A stretch of 64,000 nt of DNA, from positions 1-64,000 of the forward strand of contig CAADVD010000022.1 in the NCBI GenBank assembly GCA_900752435.1, read 5' to 3'. Made by a program: the position numbers and the translations under genes. Of this stretch, positions 48,336 to 57,181 are shown in pieces. A model generated the notes under the pieces. It was given only the letters and a program-made list of their open reading frames with translations, did not search any database and had not been told where the DNA came from. How positions within the stretch are numbered: position 1 is the first letter of the stretch; each line of letters starts with the position of its first letter. This DNA is from Oscillospiraceae bacterium (GTDB lineage: Bacteria; Bacillota; Clostridia; Oscillospirales; Ruminococcaceae).

Positions 48336-49058
48336 TTATAGTACTTTGGACAGGAATTCTTTTAAACGCGGATTTTGCGGATTGCGGAAGAATTCTTCCG
48401 GCGTGTTTTGTTCCTGAATGTAGCCGCCGTCCATGAACAGCACGCGTGTGGCTACTTCGCGGGCAAAGCCCATTTCATGGGTTACCACCACCATGGTCAT
48501 GCCGTCTTCGGCCAGCTCTTTCATCAGCTCCAGCACTTCGCCGACCATTTCGGGATCCAGTGCAGAAGTGGGCTCGTCGAACAGCATGACGTCTGGATTC
48601 ATGGCCAGTGCGCGGACAATGGCGATGCGCTGTTTCTGACCGCCGGAGAGCATGGCCGGATAGGTGTTTGCTTTATCCTCCAGCCCGATGCGGCGCAGCA
48701 GGCGCATGGCGTTGGCTTCGGCTTCTTCCTTGGTTTGGAGCTTGAGCTTGACCGGCGCTAAGGTGATGTTTTTGAGAATGGTGAGATGGGGGAACAGGTT
48801 AAAGTGCTGAAACACCATGCCCATCTTTTGACGGGTTTTGTCGATGTCGCAGTGCTTGTCCGTGATGTTCTGTCCCTCAAACCAGATTTCGCCGCCGGTG
48901 GGTACCTCCAGCAGATTCAGACAGCGAAGAAAGGTGCTTTTGCCCGAACCGGAGGGGCCGATGATGACGACTTTTTCTCCTTTTTGAATGGTTTCGTTGA
49001 TGTTTTTTAAAACAGCGTTATCCCCGAAGGATTTTTGCAGATTTTTAACCTCGATCAC
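48336..49058 (-). CDS. Polar amino-acid ABC transporter, ATP-binding protein (GlnQ-like)
   Basis: 240 residues from GTG 49058. Walker A GPSGSGKSTFLRCLN, Q-loop VFQHFNLFPHLT, signature LSGGQKQRIAIVRALAMNP, Walker B VMLFDEPTSALDPEMV and switch VTHEMGFA are all of the polar amino-acid (PAAT) group. The start overlaps the permease stop by 14 bp. Third gene of the binding protein-permease-ATPase operon. Exact substrate (glutamine, cystine, arginine) cannot be told. Confidence 0.95.
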   Translation of the reverse strand: MIEVKNLQKSFGDNAVLKNINETIQKGEKVVIIGPSGSGKSTFLRCLNLLEVPTGGEIWFEGQNITDKHCDIDKTRQKMGMVFQHFNLFPHLTILKNITLAPVKLKLQTKEEAEANAMRLLRRIGLEDKANTYPAMLSGGQKQRIAIVRALAMNPDVMLFDEPTSALDPEMVGEVLELMKELAEDGMTMVVVTHEMGFAREVATRVLFMDGGYIQEQNTPEEFFRNPQNPRLKEFLSKVL

Positions 49059-49746
49059 TGACAGCCAACTTCCTTTCCATTTTCTTGAACAATGCAGACA
49101 AACCGGCAACTAGAATGAAATAAACCACCGCGACGGAAATGAGCGGGAAAAAGGCGTTGTAGGTGATGCCAATGACGCGGTCGCTGGCACGGGTGAGGTC
49201 GGTCACTGGAATGTAGCCGACAACGGAGGTTTCTTTGAGCACGGAGATGAATTCGTTGCCAAGGGAGGGCAAGCAGTTTTTGACGGCCTGTGGCAAAATG
49301 ACGTGGAGCATGGTGGATACCCGGCTTAAGCCAAGCGAACGTCCGGCTTCCATTTGGCCGCTGTCCACGGCCATGATGCCGCCGCGGATGATTTCCGATA
49401 CATAGGCGCCGGAGTTGAGTCCAAAAGCTAGAATGGCAATCATGACGGCATATTCCTTGAGCGAGGCCAAAACAATGTAATACATAATCATGACCTGCAA
49501 AACCACCGGTGTGCCGCGGATGATGGCGACGTAAATCGACAGAATGCGGTCAAGAATTTTGAGCTTTCCAGTCTGCATGTGCTGTACACGGCAGAGCGCA
49601 ACAACGGTGCCGATGAGCACACCTAGAATCGTGGCGCAAACCGCAATGAGAATGGTATTGCCGAAGCCTTCCAAAAACAATTTGTAGCGGTTCTGCGTTA
49701 CAAATGTTTGTATGATTTTGTCTCCAATGTTCGATAGAAATTCCAA
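49045..49746 (-). CDS. Polar amino-acid ABC transporter, permease
   Basis: 233 residues, about five membrane helices. GFGNTILIAVCATILGVLIGTVVAL, then IYVAIIRGTPVVLQVMIMYY (His/Glu/Met-type permease signature), the ABC-contact loop AGRSLGLSRVSTMLHVILPQA and the final helices. TTG 49746 with GGGAGGAA upstream is the start. An intercistronic hairpin separates it from the binding-protein gene. Confidence 0.94.
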   Translation of the reverse strand: MEFLSNIGDKIIQTFVTQNRYKLFLEGFGNTILIAVCATILGVLIGTVVALCRVQHMQTGKLKILDRILSIYVAIIRGTPVVLQVMIMYYIVLASLKEYAVMIAILAFGLNSGAYVSEIIRGGIMAVDSGQMEAGRSLGLSRVSTMLHVILPQAVKNCLPSLGNEFISVLKETSVVGYIPVTDLTRASDRVIGITYNAFFPLISVAVVYFILVAGLSALFKKMERKLAVSDRG

Positions 49747-49788
49747 AGTCCAATTCCTCCCAATTCTATTTTTGTGCTGTAACGAACA

Positions 49789-49822
49789 ATACAGCAGGAT
49801 AATAGAAGCTACCCTGCTGTAT
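49789..49822 (-). other. Intercistronic hairpin between binding protein and permease genes
   Basis: ATACAGCAGG pairs with CCTGCTGTAT (10 bp) around a 14-nt loop, with no T-run. It may stabilise the binding-protein mRNA, giving the usual excess over permease. Confidence 0.6.
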
Positions 49823-49865
49823 CATGTATTTTATTATAAACGAATGATAAAGAAATTGCAACCGA

Positions 49866-50693
49866 TTATTCTTCGATTTTGGAAGCGCCGGTGTGGTTGA
49901 GCAGGTATTCATCGATTTTTCCGCTCTCTTTGAGTTCAGCGATGACTTCGTTGACGATTTCCAGCGTTTCGGTGTCGCCTTTTTTCACCGCTACGGCGTA
50001 TTCTTCCAGTGTGTTGGAGCCGTCGGCATAGACAAGTTCAAAGCATTTTAAGTCGGAGTTGGTGGCGACAATGTTTTCCGCCGGAAGCTTGTCGATGATC
50101 ACAGCGTCAACGGTGCCGGTCTGCAAGTCCATGGAAGCCAGCAGGGCAGATTTGTATGGAACGGATTCTGCGCCAGAGCCTTCCAGCACGCCGGTGACGT
50201 GATTGCCGTCGTCGTCTTCCGTGCCGTTGATTTCATCGTCCAGAATCAGGTTGCCCGTGGTGCCGTTTTGGACGCCTACTTTTTTACCGGCCAAATCTTC
50301 GAGGGTGGTTACACTGTCGTCGTCGGCTTTTACAATGACATACTGCACGCTGGTTGCGTAGGTGTCGGAAAAGTCCATTTCTTTTTTGCGTTCATCGGTG
50401 ACGGTAATACCGGCCAGCGCCGCATCTACATTGCCGGAAGAAACCGATGCTAATGCACTGGTAAATTCCACGTCGTTGACTTTCAGCTCTTTGCCCATTT
50501 TGTCCGCAATGGCCTGCGCGATGTCGATGTCCACGCCAACTACTTTGCCGTCGTCGCCGATGTATTCAAAAGGCGGGAATGCCGCATTAGTGGAAATGGT
50601 AAAGGTATCGCTTTCCTTGTTGCCGCATCCGGAAAAGGCCGCCAGTGCCATGACGGACGCCAAAAATGCCGCGCATACTCGTTTCAATTTCAT
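49866..50693 (-). CDS. Amino-acid ABC transporter substrate-binding lipoprotein
   Basis: 275 residues. Lipoprotein signal peptide with lipobox AFSGC (Cys about residue 23). Mature type 2 periplasmic-binding fold: TISTNAAFPPFEYIGDDGKVVGVDIDIAQAIADKMG (in parts), DAALAGITVTDERKKEMDFSDTY, and KKVGVQNGTTG. An acidic insert (GTEDDDGNHVTGV) lies in the second lobe. It delivers the amino acid to the permease encoded next. GGAGGAAT precedes the ATG. Confidence 0.95.
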   Translation of the reverse strand: MKLKRVCAAFLASVMALAAFSGCGNKESDTFTISTNAAFPPFEYIGDDGKVVGVDIDIAQAIADKMGKELKVNDVEFTSALASVSSGNVDAALAGITVTDERKKEMDFSDTYATSVQYVIVKADDDSVTTLEDLAGKKVGVQNGTTGNLILDDEINGTEDDDGNHVTGVLEGSGAESVPYKSALLASMDLQTGTVDAVIIDKLPAENIVATNSDLKCFELVYADGSNTLEEYAVAVKKGDTETLEIVNEVIAELKESGKIDEYLLNHTGASKIEE

Positions 50694-50742
50694 GTTTTTA
50701 TTCCTCCGTATTCCATTGTTTGTTTACAATTTGTTTATTGTT

Positions 50743-50771
50743 AATTTACCACAGTTTTGCATGGAATGCAA
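50743..50771 (-). promoter_or_regulatory. Promoter of the amino-acid ABC operon
   Basis: Minus strand TTGCAT (50766-50771), 17-bp spacer, TAAATT (50743-50748). Confidence 0.65.
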
Positions 50772-50823
50772 GTGTTCCGGTGAAATCTCGCAAAATTCAC
50801 AGACAGCGAAACGGCAAAACGCT

Positions 50824-51687
50824 TCAATTTATCAGTTTTTCTATTTCCTTTGGAAGATTGATGCAAAAGGTCATGGCTTGGTGTGTGGTTGGATGGGTAA
50901 ACGTGAGGCGGTTGCAGCAAAGCGCTTGGTGCGGCAAATCGCGTGTACTGCCGCCGTAGAGGTCGTCACCGGCCAGCGGATAGCCGAGATGGGAAAAGTG
51001 TACGCGGATTTGGTGGGTGCGGCCGGTCAGCAAATGCACGCGCACGAGGGTGTAGCCGTTGGCGCGGCGTTCAACGGTGTATTCGGTGATGCTGGGCTGG
51101 CCGTCGGGGGAGACGCGGCGCTTGATGATGGTGTCGGATTCGCGTGCGATGGGCGCGTTGATGGTGCCGCTGTCGTTGGGGAGCAGGCCGCAGAGGACGG
51201 CGGTATACTGCTTATCCACGGACTGTGCCAGCAGTTTGGCGCTCAGTGCGTGCTTGGCAACCAGACACAGGCCGGTGGTGTTTGCATCCAAACGGTTGAC
51301 GGGACGGAACAGGAGGTCTTGGCCTTGGGTTTGCATGTGGTAGGTGAAGAAGTTGCCGAGGGTGTCCTCGTAATGCGCAATGGAGGGGTGAACGGGCATA
51401 CCGTGCGGTTTGTTGAACAGAATGAGGTCGTCGTCTTCGTAGACAATGGGTACGTTCAGCGCGCCGTTGGGAAGCAGACGGGAAGTCTCGTCCAGAATGA
51501 CGGTTAGGGTATCGCCTGTATGCAGGATGTCCACCATGCGTACATGCGTACCGTTTAAGCGGATGTGCTCCGGTTCGCGTTTTAAGCGCGACACAATGCG
51601 CCGCGAAAAGCCGTGGGTGCGCATGAGATAATCTTCTACGCGAACGCCGTCATAGGCTTCCTCAATAAAGTAGTCCAATTGCCGCAT
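50824..51687 (-). CDS. RluA-family pseudouridine synthase
   Basis: 287 residues. N-terminal S4-like RNA-binding part (VEDYLMRTHGFSRRIVSRLKREPEHIRLNG), then catalytic domain with FNKPHGMPVHPS, the active-site VNRLDANTTGL (catalytic Asp), and LLTGRTHQIRVHFSHLGYPLAGDDLYGG. It isomerises uridine in rRNA or tRNA; whether it is RluD-type (23S) cannot be decided. AAAGGAGC precedes the ATG. Confidence 0.94.
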   Translation of the reverse strand: MRQLDYFIEEAYDGVRVEDYLMRTHGFSRRIVSRLKREPEHIRLNGTHVRMVDILHTGDTLTVILDETSRLLPNGALNVPIVYEDDDLILFNKPHGMPVHPSIAHYEDTLGNFFTYHMQTQGQDLLFRPVNRLDANTTGLCLVAKHALSAKLLAQSVDKQYTAVLCGLLPNDSGTINAPIARESDTIIKRRVSPDGQPSITEYTVERRANGYTLVRVHLLTGRTHQIRVHFSHLGYPLAGDDLYGGSTRDLPHQALCCNRLTFTHPTTHQAMTFCINLPKEIEKLIN

Positions 51688-51710
51688 AAGCGCTCCTTTC
51701 CAATGAGCAG

Positions 51711-51749
51711 AAAAAAGAGGCTGTGCTCTCCCAAGGAGAGACAGCCTCC
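51711..51749 (-). terminator. Terminator of ilvE
   Basis: Minus strand: GAGGCTGT...ACAGCCTC with inner CTCTCC/GGAGAG pairing, followed by T6. It separates ilvE from the pseudouridine synthase gene. Confidence 0.85.
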
Positions 51750-51763
51750 GTTCATTTTGATTC

Positions 51764-52831
51764 TTATTTTACGTCGTAAGACCAGCCAAACGGATCGTCC
51801 AACTTGCCCCACTGAATGCCGGTTAAGGTGTCGTACAGCTTCTGAGAAAGCGCGCCGATTTCGCCGTTGTTGATCGGCATCACCAGACCGTCGTATTTCA
51901 GTTCGCCAATTGGGGAGATGACCGCCGCCGTACCAGTGCCGAAAGCTTCTTTGAGTGTGCCGTTTTTGTAAGCATCCACCAGTTCCTGAATATCAAGCGC
52001 ACGTTCGCTGACTTTCAAGCCCCATGATTTCAAAATTTCGATGGAGGATTTGCGCGTGATACCGGACAGAATGCTGCCGTCCAGCTCCGGTGTTACCACT
52101 TCATCGCCAATGACAAAGAACACGTTCATTGCGCCGACTTCTTCGACGTATTTGCGGTGTACGCCGTCCAGCCACAGAACCTGAGAATAGCCTTCTTCTG
52201 CCGCAACGTCCTGTGCTTTCATGGAAGCCGCATAGTTGCCGCCGGTTTTGGCAAAACCGGTACCGCCGGTGACTGCGCGGACGTATTTGGTTTCCACATA
52301 AATCTTCACCGGATTCAGGCCGCCTGCATAGTAAGCGCCGGACGGGGACATGATGATGAAGAATTTATATTTGGTGGAGGTGTGTGCGCCCAGAGAATCT
52401 TCCGTACCGATGATGAACGGACGGATGTAGAGGGAAGTGCCTTCGGTGTGCGGAACCCAGTCCGCATCGATTTTTACCAGTTCGTTGAGTGCGTGCAGGG
52501 CGAATTCCTCGTCATACTGCGGAATGCACAGACGGTCGCAGGAAATGTTCATGCGCTTGAAGTTTTCTTCCGGACGGAACAGTTTAATTTTGCCGTCTGC
52601 GGTGCGGTAAGCCTTTAAGCCCTCGAATACTTCCTGGCTGTAATGCAGACACATGGAAGCCGGATACATCGGGAAAGTGCCGTAAGGCACGATTCTGGCG
52701 TCATGCCAGCCGTTTTCGCGGTCGTAATCCATCACAAACATGTGATCCGTAAAGATATGGCCGAAGCCAAGCTTACTTTCGTCAGCCGGTTTTTCTTTTG
52801 GCGTTTTTGTCAATTCAATTTTTAAGTCCAT
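51764..52831 (-). CDS. ilvE: Branched-chain amino-acid aminotransferase
   Basis: 355 residues, fold-type IV PLP enzyme. LHYSQEVFEGLKAYRTADGKIKLFRP, then YIRPFIIGTE, catalytic lysine in GTGFAKTGGNYAAS, QVLWLDGVHRKYVEEVGAMNVFFV, and FGTGTAAVISPIG for phosphate binding. It makes or breaks down Leu, Ile and Val. The eukaryote-like BCAT2 length class is common in Clostridia. ATG 52831 is preceded by GGGTG; GTG 52840 is the alternative. Own promoter and terminator. Confidence 0.96.
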   Translation of the reverse strand: MDLKIELTKTPKEKPADESKLGFGHIFTDHMFVMDYDRENGWHDARIVPYGTFPMYPASMCLHYSQEVFEGLKAYRTADGKIKLFRPEENFKRMNISCDRLCIPQYDEEFALHALNELVKIDADWVPHTEGTSLYIRPFIIGTEDSLGAHTSTKYKFFIIMSPSGAYYAGGLNPVKIYVETKYVRAVTGGTGFAKTGGNYAASMKAQDVAAEEGYSQVLWLDGVHRKYVEEVGAMNVFFVIGDEVVTPELDGSILSGITRKSSIEILKSWGLKVSERALDIQELVDAYKNGTLKEAFGTGTAAVISPIGELKYDGLVMPINNGEIGALSQKLYDTLTGIQWGKLDDPFGWSYDVK

Positions 52832-52867
52832 CAATAACACCCATTCTTATTAATTTTGATTAATTTT

Positions 52868-52896
52868 ATTATAGCAAGAACGCTTTCTTTTGACAA
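52868..52896 (-). promoter_or_regulatory. Promoter of ilvE
   Basis: Minus strand TTGTCA (52891-52896), 17-bp spacer, TATAAT (52868-52873) with extended TGC. Confidence 0.85.
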
Positions 52897-52940
52897 TAAA
52901 AAAGCAAACAAAATCCCAGAAAAATTTCAGTCGTTTCTTG

Positions 52941-54017
52941 TCAGCCGGTGAAATGCGTTTCAACGGTTCGCTTGAATGCGTCAAATGCGCTGGGCAGAGG
53001 ATAGTCCTTTTGCAGTTGTGCGCGGCTGACCCAGACCCAGTCTTTGACAGGGGCGGTTTGCTCGACCTGCACGAGAAAGCCGGTCATATTCCATTCGATG
53101 TGGGAGAAGATGTGTTTGGCTTTGCCAAGGCGTTCGATTTTTTGCGCGGTGAGGCGCCAGCTTTGGAGTGCGGCGGGGACATTGGCTTTGGAGATGGTTT
53201 CATCCAGATTGGGGAATTCCCACAGCGACGCGAGCAGACCGGTATCTGCGCGTTTGTGCAGGGCAAAGTGGTCGCCGCATTGCAGGACAAAGACGGTTTT
53301 CTTTTGCACTTTGCGCGCCTTTTTTTCGTCCTTAACGGGGAGCGATTCAGCCGTTCCGTTCGCGTAGCCTTGGCAGAGGGGCTGGAGCGGACAGGTCAGG
53401 CATTTGGGCGCGCCGTTTGGGATGCAGACCAGTGCGCCCAGTTCCATCAGCGCTTGGTTGAAGTCGCCTACGGCGCTTTTGGCTGGTTCGGTTTGAAGAA
53501 GTGCTGTCAGCGCTTCCTCAAATTGTTTTTTGGTTTGCGGGCGGCTGACGTTTTCCGTGCTGTTCAGTACACGGGACAGCACGCGCAGGACATTGCCGTC
53601 CACCGCTGGAACCGGAATGGAAAAGGCGATGGAGGCAATCGCGCCGGCGGTGTAACGGCCGATGCCGGGGAGGGCTTGAAGCTGTTCGTAGTCGGCAGGG
53701 AGTTCGCCGCCATAATTGCGCACGAGGATTTGCGCGGACTTTTGGAGGTTGCGCGCACGGTTGTAGTAGCCCAGCCCTTCCCAAAGCTTTAGGAGCTGTT
53801 GTTCCGGTGCATCGGCGAGTGTGGAAATGCTGGGAAGCGCATCTAAAAAGCGGTGGTAATAGCCGATGGCCGCGTCGATGCGCGTTTGCTGGCACATGAT
53901 TTCGGAAATCCATGTGTGATAGGGAACGATGGGGTCGCGCCATGGGAGCGGACGGGAATTTTGGTGATACCAGTTTAGAAGCGGTGTGGGGATGGTGGAG
54001 AGGATGTTGGATTGCAT
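52941..54017 (-). CDS. mutY: Adenine DNA glycosylase MutY
   Basis: 358 residues. Removes A opposite 8-oxoG. Catalytic Glu in WISEIMCQQTRIDAAIGYY, helix-hairpin-helix LQALPGIGRYTAGAIASIAF, catalytic Asp in VDGNVLRVLSR, iron-sulfur loop around CLTCPLQPLC, and a C-terminal NUDIX-like 8-oxoG recognition domain (SLWEFPNLDE, AKHIFSHIEWNM). ATG 54017 follows GGAGGAAT. A TTGACT-17-TATGCT promoter seems to lie just upstream. Confidence 0.96.
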   Translation of the reverse strand: MQSNILSTIPTPLLNWYHQNSRPLPWRDPIVPYHTWISEIMCQQTRIDAAIGYYHRFLDALPSISTLADAPEQQLLKLWEGLGYYNRARNLQKSAQILVRNYGGELPADYEQLQALPGIGRYTAGAIASIAFSIPVPAVDGNVLRVLSRVLNSTENVSRPQTKKQFEEALTALLQTEPAKSAVGDFNQALMELGALVCIPNGAPKCLTCPLQPLCQGYANGTAESLPVKDEKKARKVQKKTVFVLQCGDHFALHKRADTGLLASLWEFPNLDETISKANVPAALQSWRLTAQKIERLGKAKHIFSHIEWNMTGFLVQVEQTAPVKDWVWVSRAQLQKDYPLPSAFDAFKRTVETHFTG

Positions 54018-54084
54018 GGGAAATTCCTCCGTGAACGAGAAAAGTTTTTCTATTAGTATAGCATATCTGCTTTTGGAAATATAG

Positions 54085-54534
54085 TCAACTTGATTGCTTT
54101 GGATTGGATACCTGATATACCATAGGCGTATAGCGAATCCCATCGGTCAATTGTTCCGTGTCCGTATTGGTGAATCCCAGCCGATGATATACCCCCACCG
54201 CATAGGGCGAAGCGTGAACGGTAATTTCGTTGGCTGTACCATGCTCTAAAACCGTTTCAAACAGCTTCTTTCCAATGCCTTGGCGGTGATACTGTCCATC
54301 AACAAAAAATAGAGTGATGTGCTTGCCCTCGCTTCGGGTAGCAATCATGCCGACGAGTTTGTCTTGTTCCCATGCACCGAAAACCATGAGATGGTGCGTG
54401 CCGTTTTGCAGAAAATCCACAAAGGAGCGGATGCCTTCCGCTCCATAATCCGGTGCCACATACTCCATGAATACGCGACGGGCAAGCTGAAGCGCTTCTG
54501 CCTTTTGTGCCGAATGCAGTTGTTGAATGTGCAT
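54085..54534 (-). CDS. GNAT family N-acetyltransferase
   Basis: 149 residues. Acetyl-CoA binding motif FFVDGQYHRQGIGKKLFETVLEHG and the following strand EITVHASPYAVGVYHRLGFT are the GNAT core. Substrate unknown. It starts 13 bp after the aminotransferase stop, with AGGAGGTC, so both are translated from one mRNA under the T-box; it may act on the same amino acid or its keto partner (inference). Confidence 0.9.
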   Translation of the reverse strand: MHIQQLHSAQKAEALQLARRVFMEYVAPDYGAEGIRSFVDFLQNGTHHLMVFGAWEQDKLVGMIATRSEGKHITLFFVDGQYHRQGIGKKLFETVLEHGTANEITVHASPYAVGVYHRLGFTNTDTEQLTDGIRYTPMVYQVSNPKQSS

Positions 54535-54547
54535 GATGCTGACCTCC

Positions 54548-55735
54548 TTATACAGTACGGCGCAGTTCGCTTAGCGCTTCTGCCAACCGCTGGATGCCAG
54601 ATTCGATTTCTTTGTTGTCGGAATTGGTGTAGTTCAGCCGCAGGGTGTTTACGGAATCCGCATCAACATAAAATGGATTTCCCGGCACAAACGCCACATT
54701 CCGCGCGGACGCCCGCTCAAATAAGTCCATGGCCGAGATGCCCTCCGGCAGAGTCATCCACAAAAACATGCCGCCCTCCGGTTCGGTGATTTGCACGTCA
54801 GCAGGGAAGTATCGGCGCAGGTTTTCCACCATACAGTCGCGCTGCTGCTTGTATGCCTGTGTGATGCGGCGGATGTGCGCGTCCAAATCGTTGTCCTGCA
54901 AATATTGGAATAGCACGCGCTGGGAAAAATAGTTGGTGTGCAGGTCGGCGGCCTGTTTGACTGTGACGAGCTTTTCCATGATGGCAGGACAAGCGCAAAT
55001 CCAGCCGAGCCGCATGGCTGGTGCGAAAATCTTGGAGAATGAACCCAGCAGAATGCACGGATCGCCGAGAAAGGTTTTCATATTGGGCTGGTCTTTCCCC
55101 AGAAAGCGCAGTTCGCCGTAAGGATTGTCCTCAATTAGAATGGTGTTGTGTGATTGAAGTGTGTTTGCCAGTTGACGGCGGTTTTCGGCGGTGTAGGTTA
55201 GGCCGGTCGGATTTTGAAAGTTCGGAACGGTATAGAACAATTTGGCTTTGCACCGATTGAGTGTCTGCGCCAATTCTTCCGTGTCTATGCCGTCCTCGCG
55301 CAGAGAAACTGGTACAAACTGCGGTTCAAATACGGAAAATGCCTGAATTGCGCCCAGATAAGCTGGCTTTTCCAGCAACACCGTATCGTTTGGATTGAGA
55401 AAAACCTTGCCGATTAAGTCCAGCGCCTGCTGAGAGCCATTGGTAATTAGAATGTCCTCCGGCGAAACGGACAAGCCGGATTTTTGTGCATATCGATCGG
55501 CAATCCATTGGCGGAGCGGCTGGTAGCCCTCCGTGGTGCTGTATTGCAGGACAGTTTCGCCGTCCTCATGAAGAACGCGGCTGGAAGCGGCGGCAATTTC
55601 CTCCGCCGGAAAGAATTTGGGATTGGGAAGTCCGCCGGCAAAGGAAATCACCTCCGGATTGACGGTGGCCTTTAAAATTTCGCGAACAAAGGATTTGTGG
55701 ACGTGGTTCATGCGGCTGGCAAATGAAAAATTCAT
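54548..55735 (-). CDS. PLP-dependent aminotransferase (2-aminoadipate/aromatic aminotransferase-like, class I)
   Basis: 395 residues. It begins NFSFASRMNHVHKSFVREILKA, then ISFAGGLPNPKFFP, TNGSQQALDLIGKVF, YTVPNFQNPTGLTY, DNPYGELRF, PLP-lysine segment LLGSFSKIFAPAMRLGW and final GMFLWMTLPEG. This is the MocR-like/LysN-type group without the DNA-binding domain; substrates in the family include 2-aminoadipate, aromatic and branched-chain amino acids. ATG 55735 follows AGGAGGAATC. A T-box leader controls it. Confidence 0.93.
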   Translation of the reverse strand: MNFSFASRMNHVHKSFVREILKATVNPEVISFAGGLPNPKFFPAEEIAAASSRVLHEDGETVLQYSTTEGYQPLRQWIADRYAQKSGLSVSPEDILITNGSQQALDLIGKVFLNPNDTVLLEKPAYLGAIQAFSVFEPQFVPVSLREDGIDTEELAQTLNRCKAKLFYTVPNFQNPTGLTYTAENRRQLANTLQSHNTILIEDNPYGELRFLGKDQPNMKTFLGDPCILLGSFSKIFAPAMRLGWICACPAIMEKLVTVKQAADLHTNYFSQRVLFQYLQDNDLDAHIRRITQAYKQQRDCMVENLRRYFPADVQITEPEGGMFLWMTLPEGISAMDLFERASARNVAFVPGNPFYVDADSVNTLRLNYTNSDNKEIESGIQRLAEALSELRRTV

Positions 55736-56086
55736 GTCGATTCCTCCTAAAAATGAAAGTGAAAACAAAAAACGAAAATAAAAAACAGCCCTCCTCCCTG
55801 ATAAACTTCAAGGACGAGAGCTGATAAGCTTCGTGGTACCACCTTTGTTCGTCCGCATCTCACGGTGCGGACCTTATCAAGTACGGACTTTTGTGTCGAT
55901 TGGACGTCGACGGTCGATACTCTAACGCGGTAACGGGCGTACCCGTCATAGCCTAGACAGCGAGAACGCGCTGTGTTCGGTATGCGGCTCCAAGACTACT
56001 TTCCATCCTGCGCTTTGCACCTCTTCTCAGCGGCCGAGGCTCTCTGTGGCATCCTGTAGGATTTACTCTTCTTTTCATTGCCTTTG
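55736..56086 (-). promoter_or_regulatory. T-box leader of the aminotransferase-acetyltransferase operon
   Basis: The T-box core GGTGGTACCACG lies at 55832-55843. Stem I has AGAGAGCC, and a CTTGGAG segment typically follows the specifier; by spacing the specifier could be GTA (Val), but this needs a folded model. Terminator stem at 55780-55822 (AGCTCTCGTCCTT with AGGGAGGAGGGCT) ends in T6. Expression should rise when the matching tRNA is uncharged. Confidence 0.9.
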
Positions 56087-56092
56087 TGCATT

Positions 56093-56121
56093 ATCTTAGC
56101 ACGGCCGCGGAAAAATGTCAA
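56093..56121 (-). promoter_or_regulatory. Promoter of the second T-box leader
   Basis: Minus strand TTGACA (56116-56121), 17-bp spacer, TAAGAT (56093-56098). Confidence 0.85.
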
Positions 56122-56184
56122 CGGTCAAACGATGAAAAAACCGGCTGTGCGGATTGCTCCTCACAGCCGGTTGCTACGGATAAA

Positions 56185-57153
56185 CTATGCTTTTTTGTCA
56201 CTTTTGATGAGCTCGGCCGCAGAAGTTGCAAGACCGGCAAAGGACTGAATGTCGCTCGGGATGATGATTTTGGTGGCCTTGCCGTCGGCGGCTTTGCCGA
56301 AGGCTTCCAAACTCTTGAGCGCAAGAACTTGTTCGTTCGGGTTGGCGGCGTTGAGCTTTTCGATGCTGTCGGCCAGAGCCTGCTGTACCATTTCGATGGC
56401 CTGCGCTTCACCCTGTGCTTCGCGGATTTTCTGTTCTTTGACCGCTTCCGCATGGAGAATGGTGGCTTGTTTTTCCGCTTCTGCGCGGAGGATCTCGCTT
56501 TCTTTCTGGGCTTCCGCTTCCAGAATCTGAGCCTGTTTTTTACCTTCTGCCACGAGGATGGAGGATTTCTTTTCCCCTTCCGCGCGCAGCATGGTTTCAC
56601 GGCGTTCACGTTCTGCTTTCATCTGTTTTTCCATGGCGTCCTGAATTTCCGCCGGCGGAATGATGTTTTTGAGTTCGACGCGGTTGACCTTAATGCCCCA
56701 GCGGTCGGTGGACTCGTCGAGAATCGCGGTGATTTTGGTGTTGATGTAGTCGCGGGAGGTTAAGGTGTGGTCGAGCTCCAGATCACCGATGATGTTACGC
56801 AGAGTGGTTGCGGTGAGGTTTTCAATTGCGGACATCGGGCGTTCCACGCCGTAGGTGTAGAGCTTTGCGTCGGTTACCTGATAGAACACAACGGTGTCGA
56901 TTTGCATGGTGACGTTATCCTTGGTGATAACCGGCTGCGGTTTGAAGTCCACAACAAATTCCTTTAAGGAAACCTTTTTGGCAATGCGGTCAAGGAACGG
57001 TACGAGCAGGTGCAAACCGGTCGTCCAGGTGCCGCTGTAAGTGCCCAATCGTTCAATGACGTAGACCTGCGCCTGCGGAACGATTTTGATGTGAGCAATC
57101 AAAAAGATGACAATAAAAATGATAACAATGGCTAAAACAATGAGTCCGGGCAT
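56185..57153 (-). CDS. SPFH/band 7 (stomatin-like) membrane protein
   Basis: 322 residues. One N-terminal helix (about 3-22), SPFH domain with VPQAQVYVIERLGTYSGTWTTGLHLLVPF and RNIIGDLELDHTLTSRDYIN, then a long charged Ala/Glu-rich coiled coil (about 180-260) and a C-terminal hydrophobic region. Such proteins form oligomeric cages in functional membrane microdomains and associate with FtsH in some bacteria. The NfeD partner is encoded 28 bp upstream in the same operon. AAAGGAGGAC precedes ATG 57153. Confidence 0.94.
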   Translation of the reverse strand: MPGLIVLAIVIIFIVIFLIAHIKIVPQAQVYVIERLGTYSGTWTTGLHLLVPFLDRIAKKVSLKEFVVDFKPQPVITKDNVTMQIDTVVFYQVTDAKLYTYGVERPMSAIENLTATTLRNIIGDLELDHTLTSRDYINTKITAILDESTDRWGIKVNRVELKNIIPPAEIQDAMEKQMKAERERRETMLRAEGEKKSSILVAEGKKQAQILEAEAQKESEILRAEAEKQATILHAEAVKEQKIREAQGEAQAIEMVQQALADSIEKLNAANPNEQVLALKSLEAFGKAADGKATKIIIPSDIQSFAGLATSAAELIKSDKKA

Positions 57154-57181
57154 AAAAATGTCCTCCTTTAGAAAAGTGGTG

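Noticed and set aside
54548..55735. Calling the aminotransferase a MocR-type regulator
   Set aside because: There is no N-terminal GntR DNA-binding domain; the protein begins directly with the catalytic fold.
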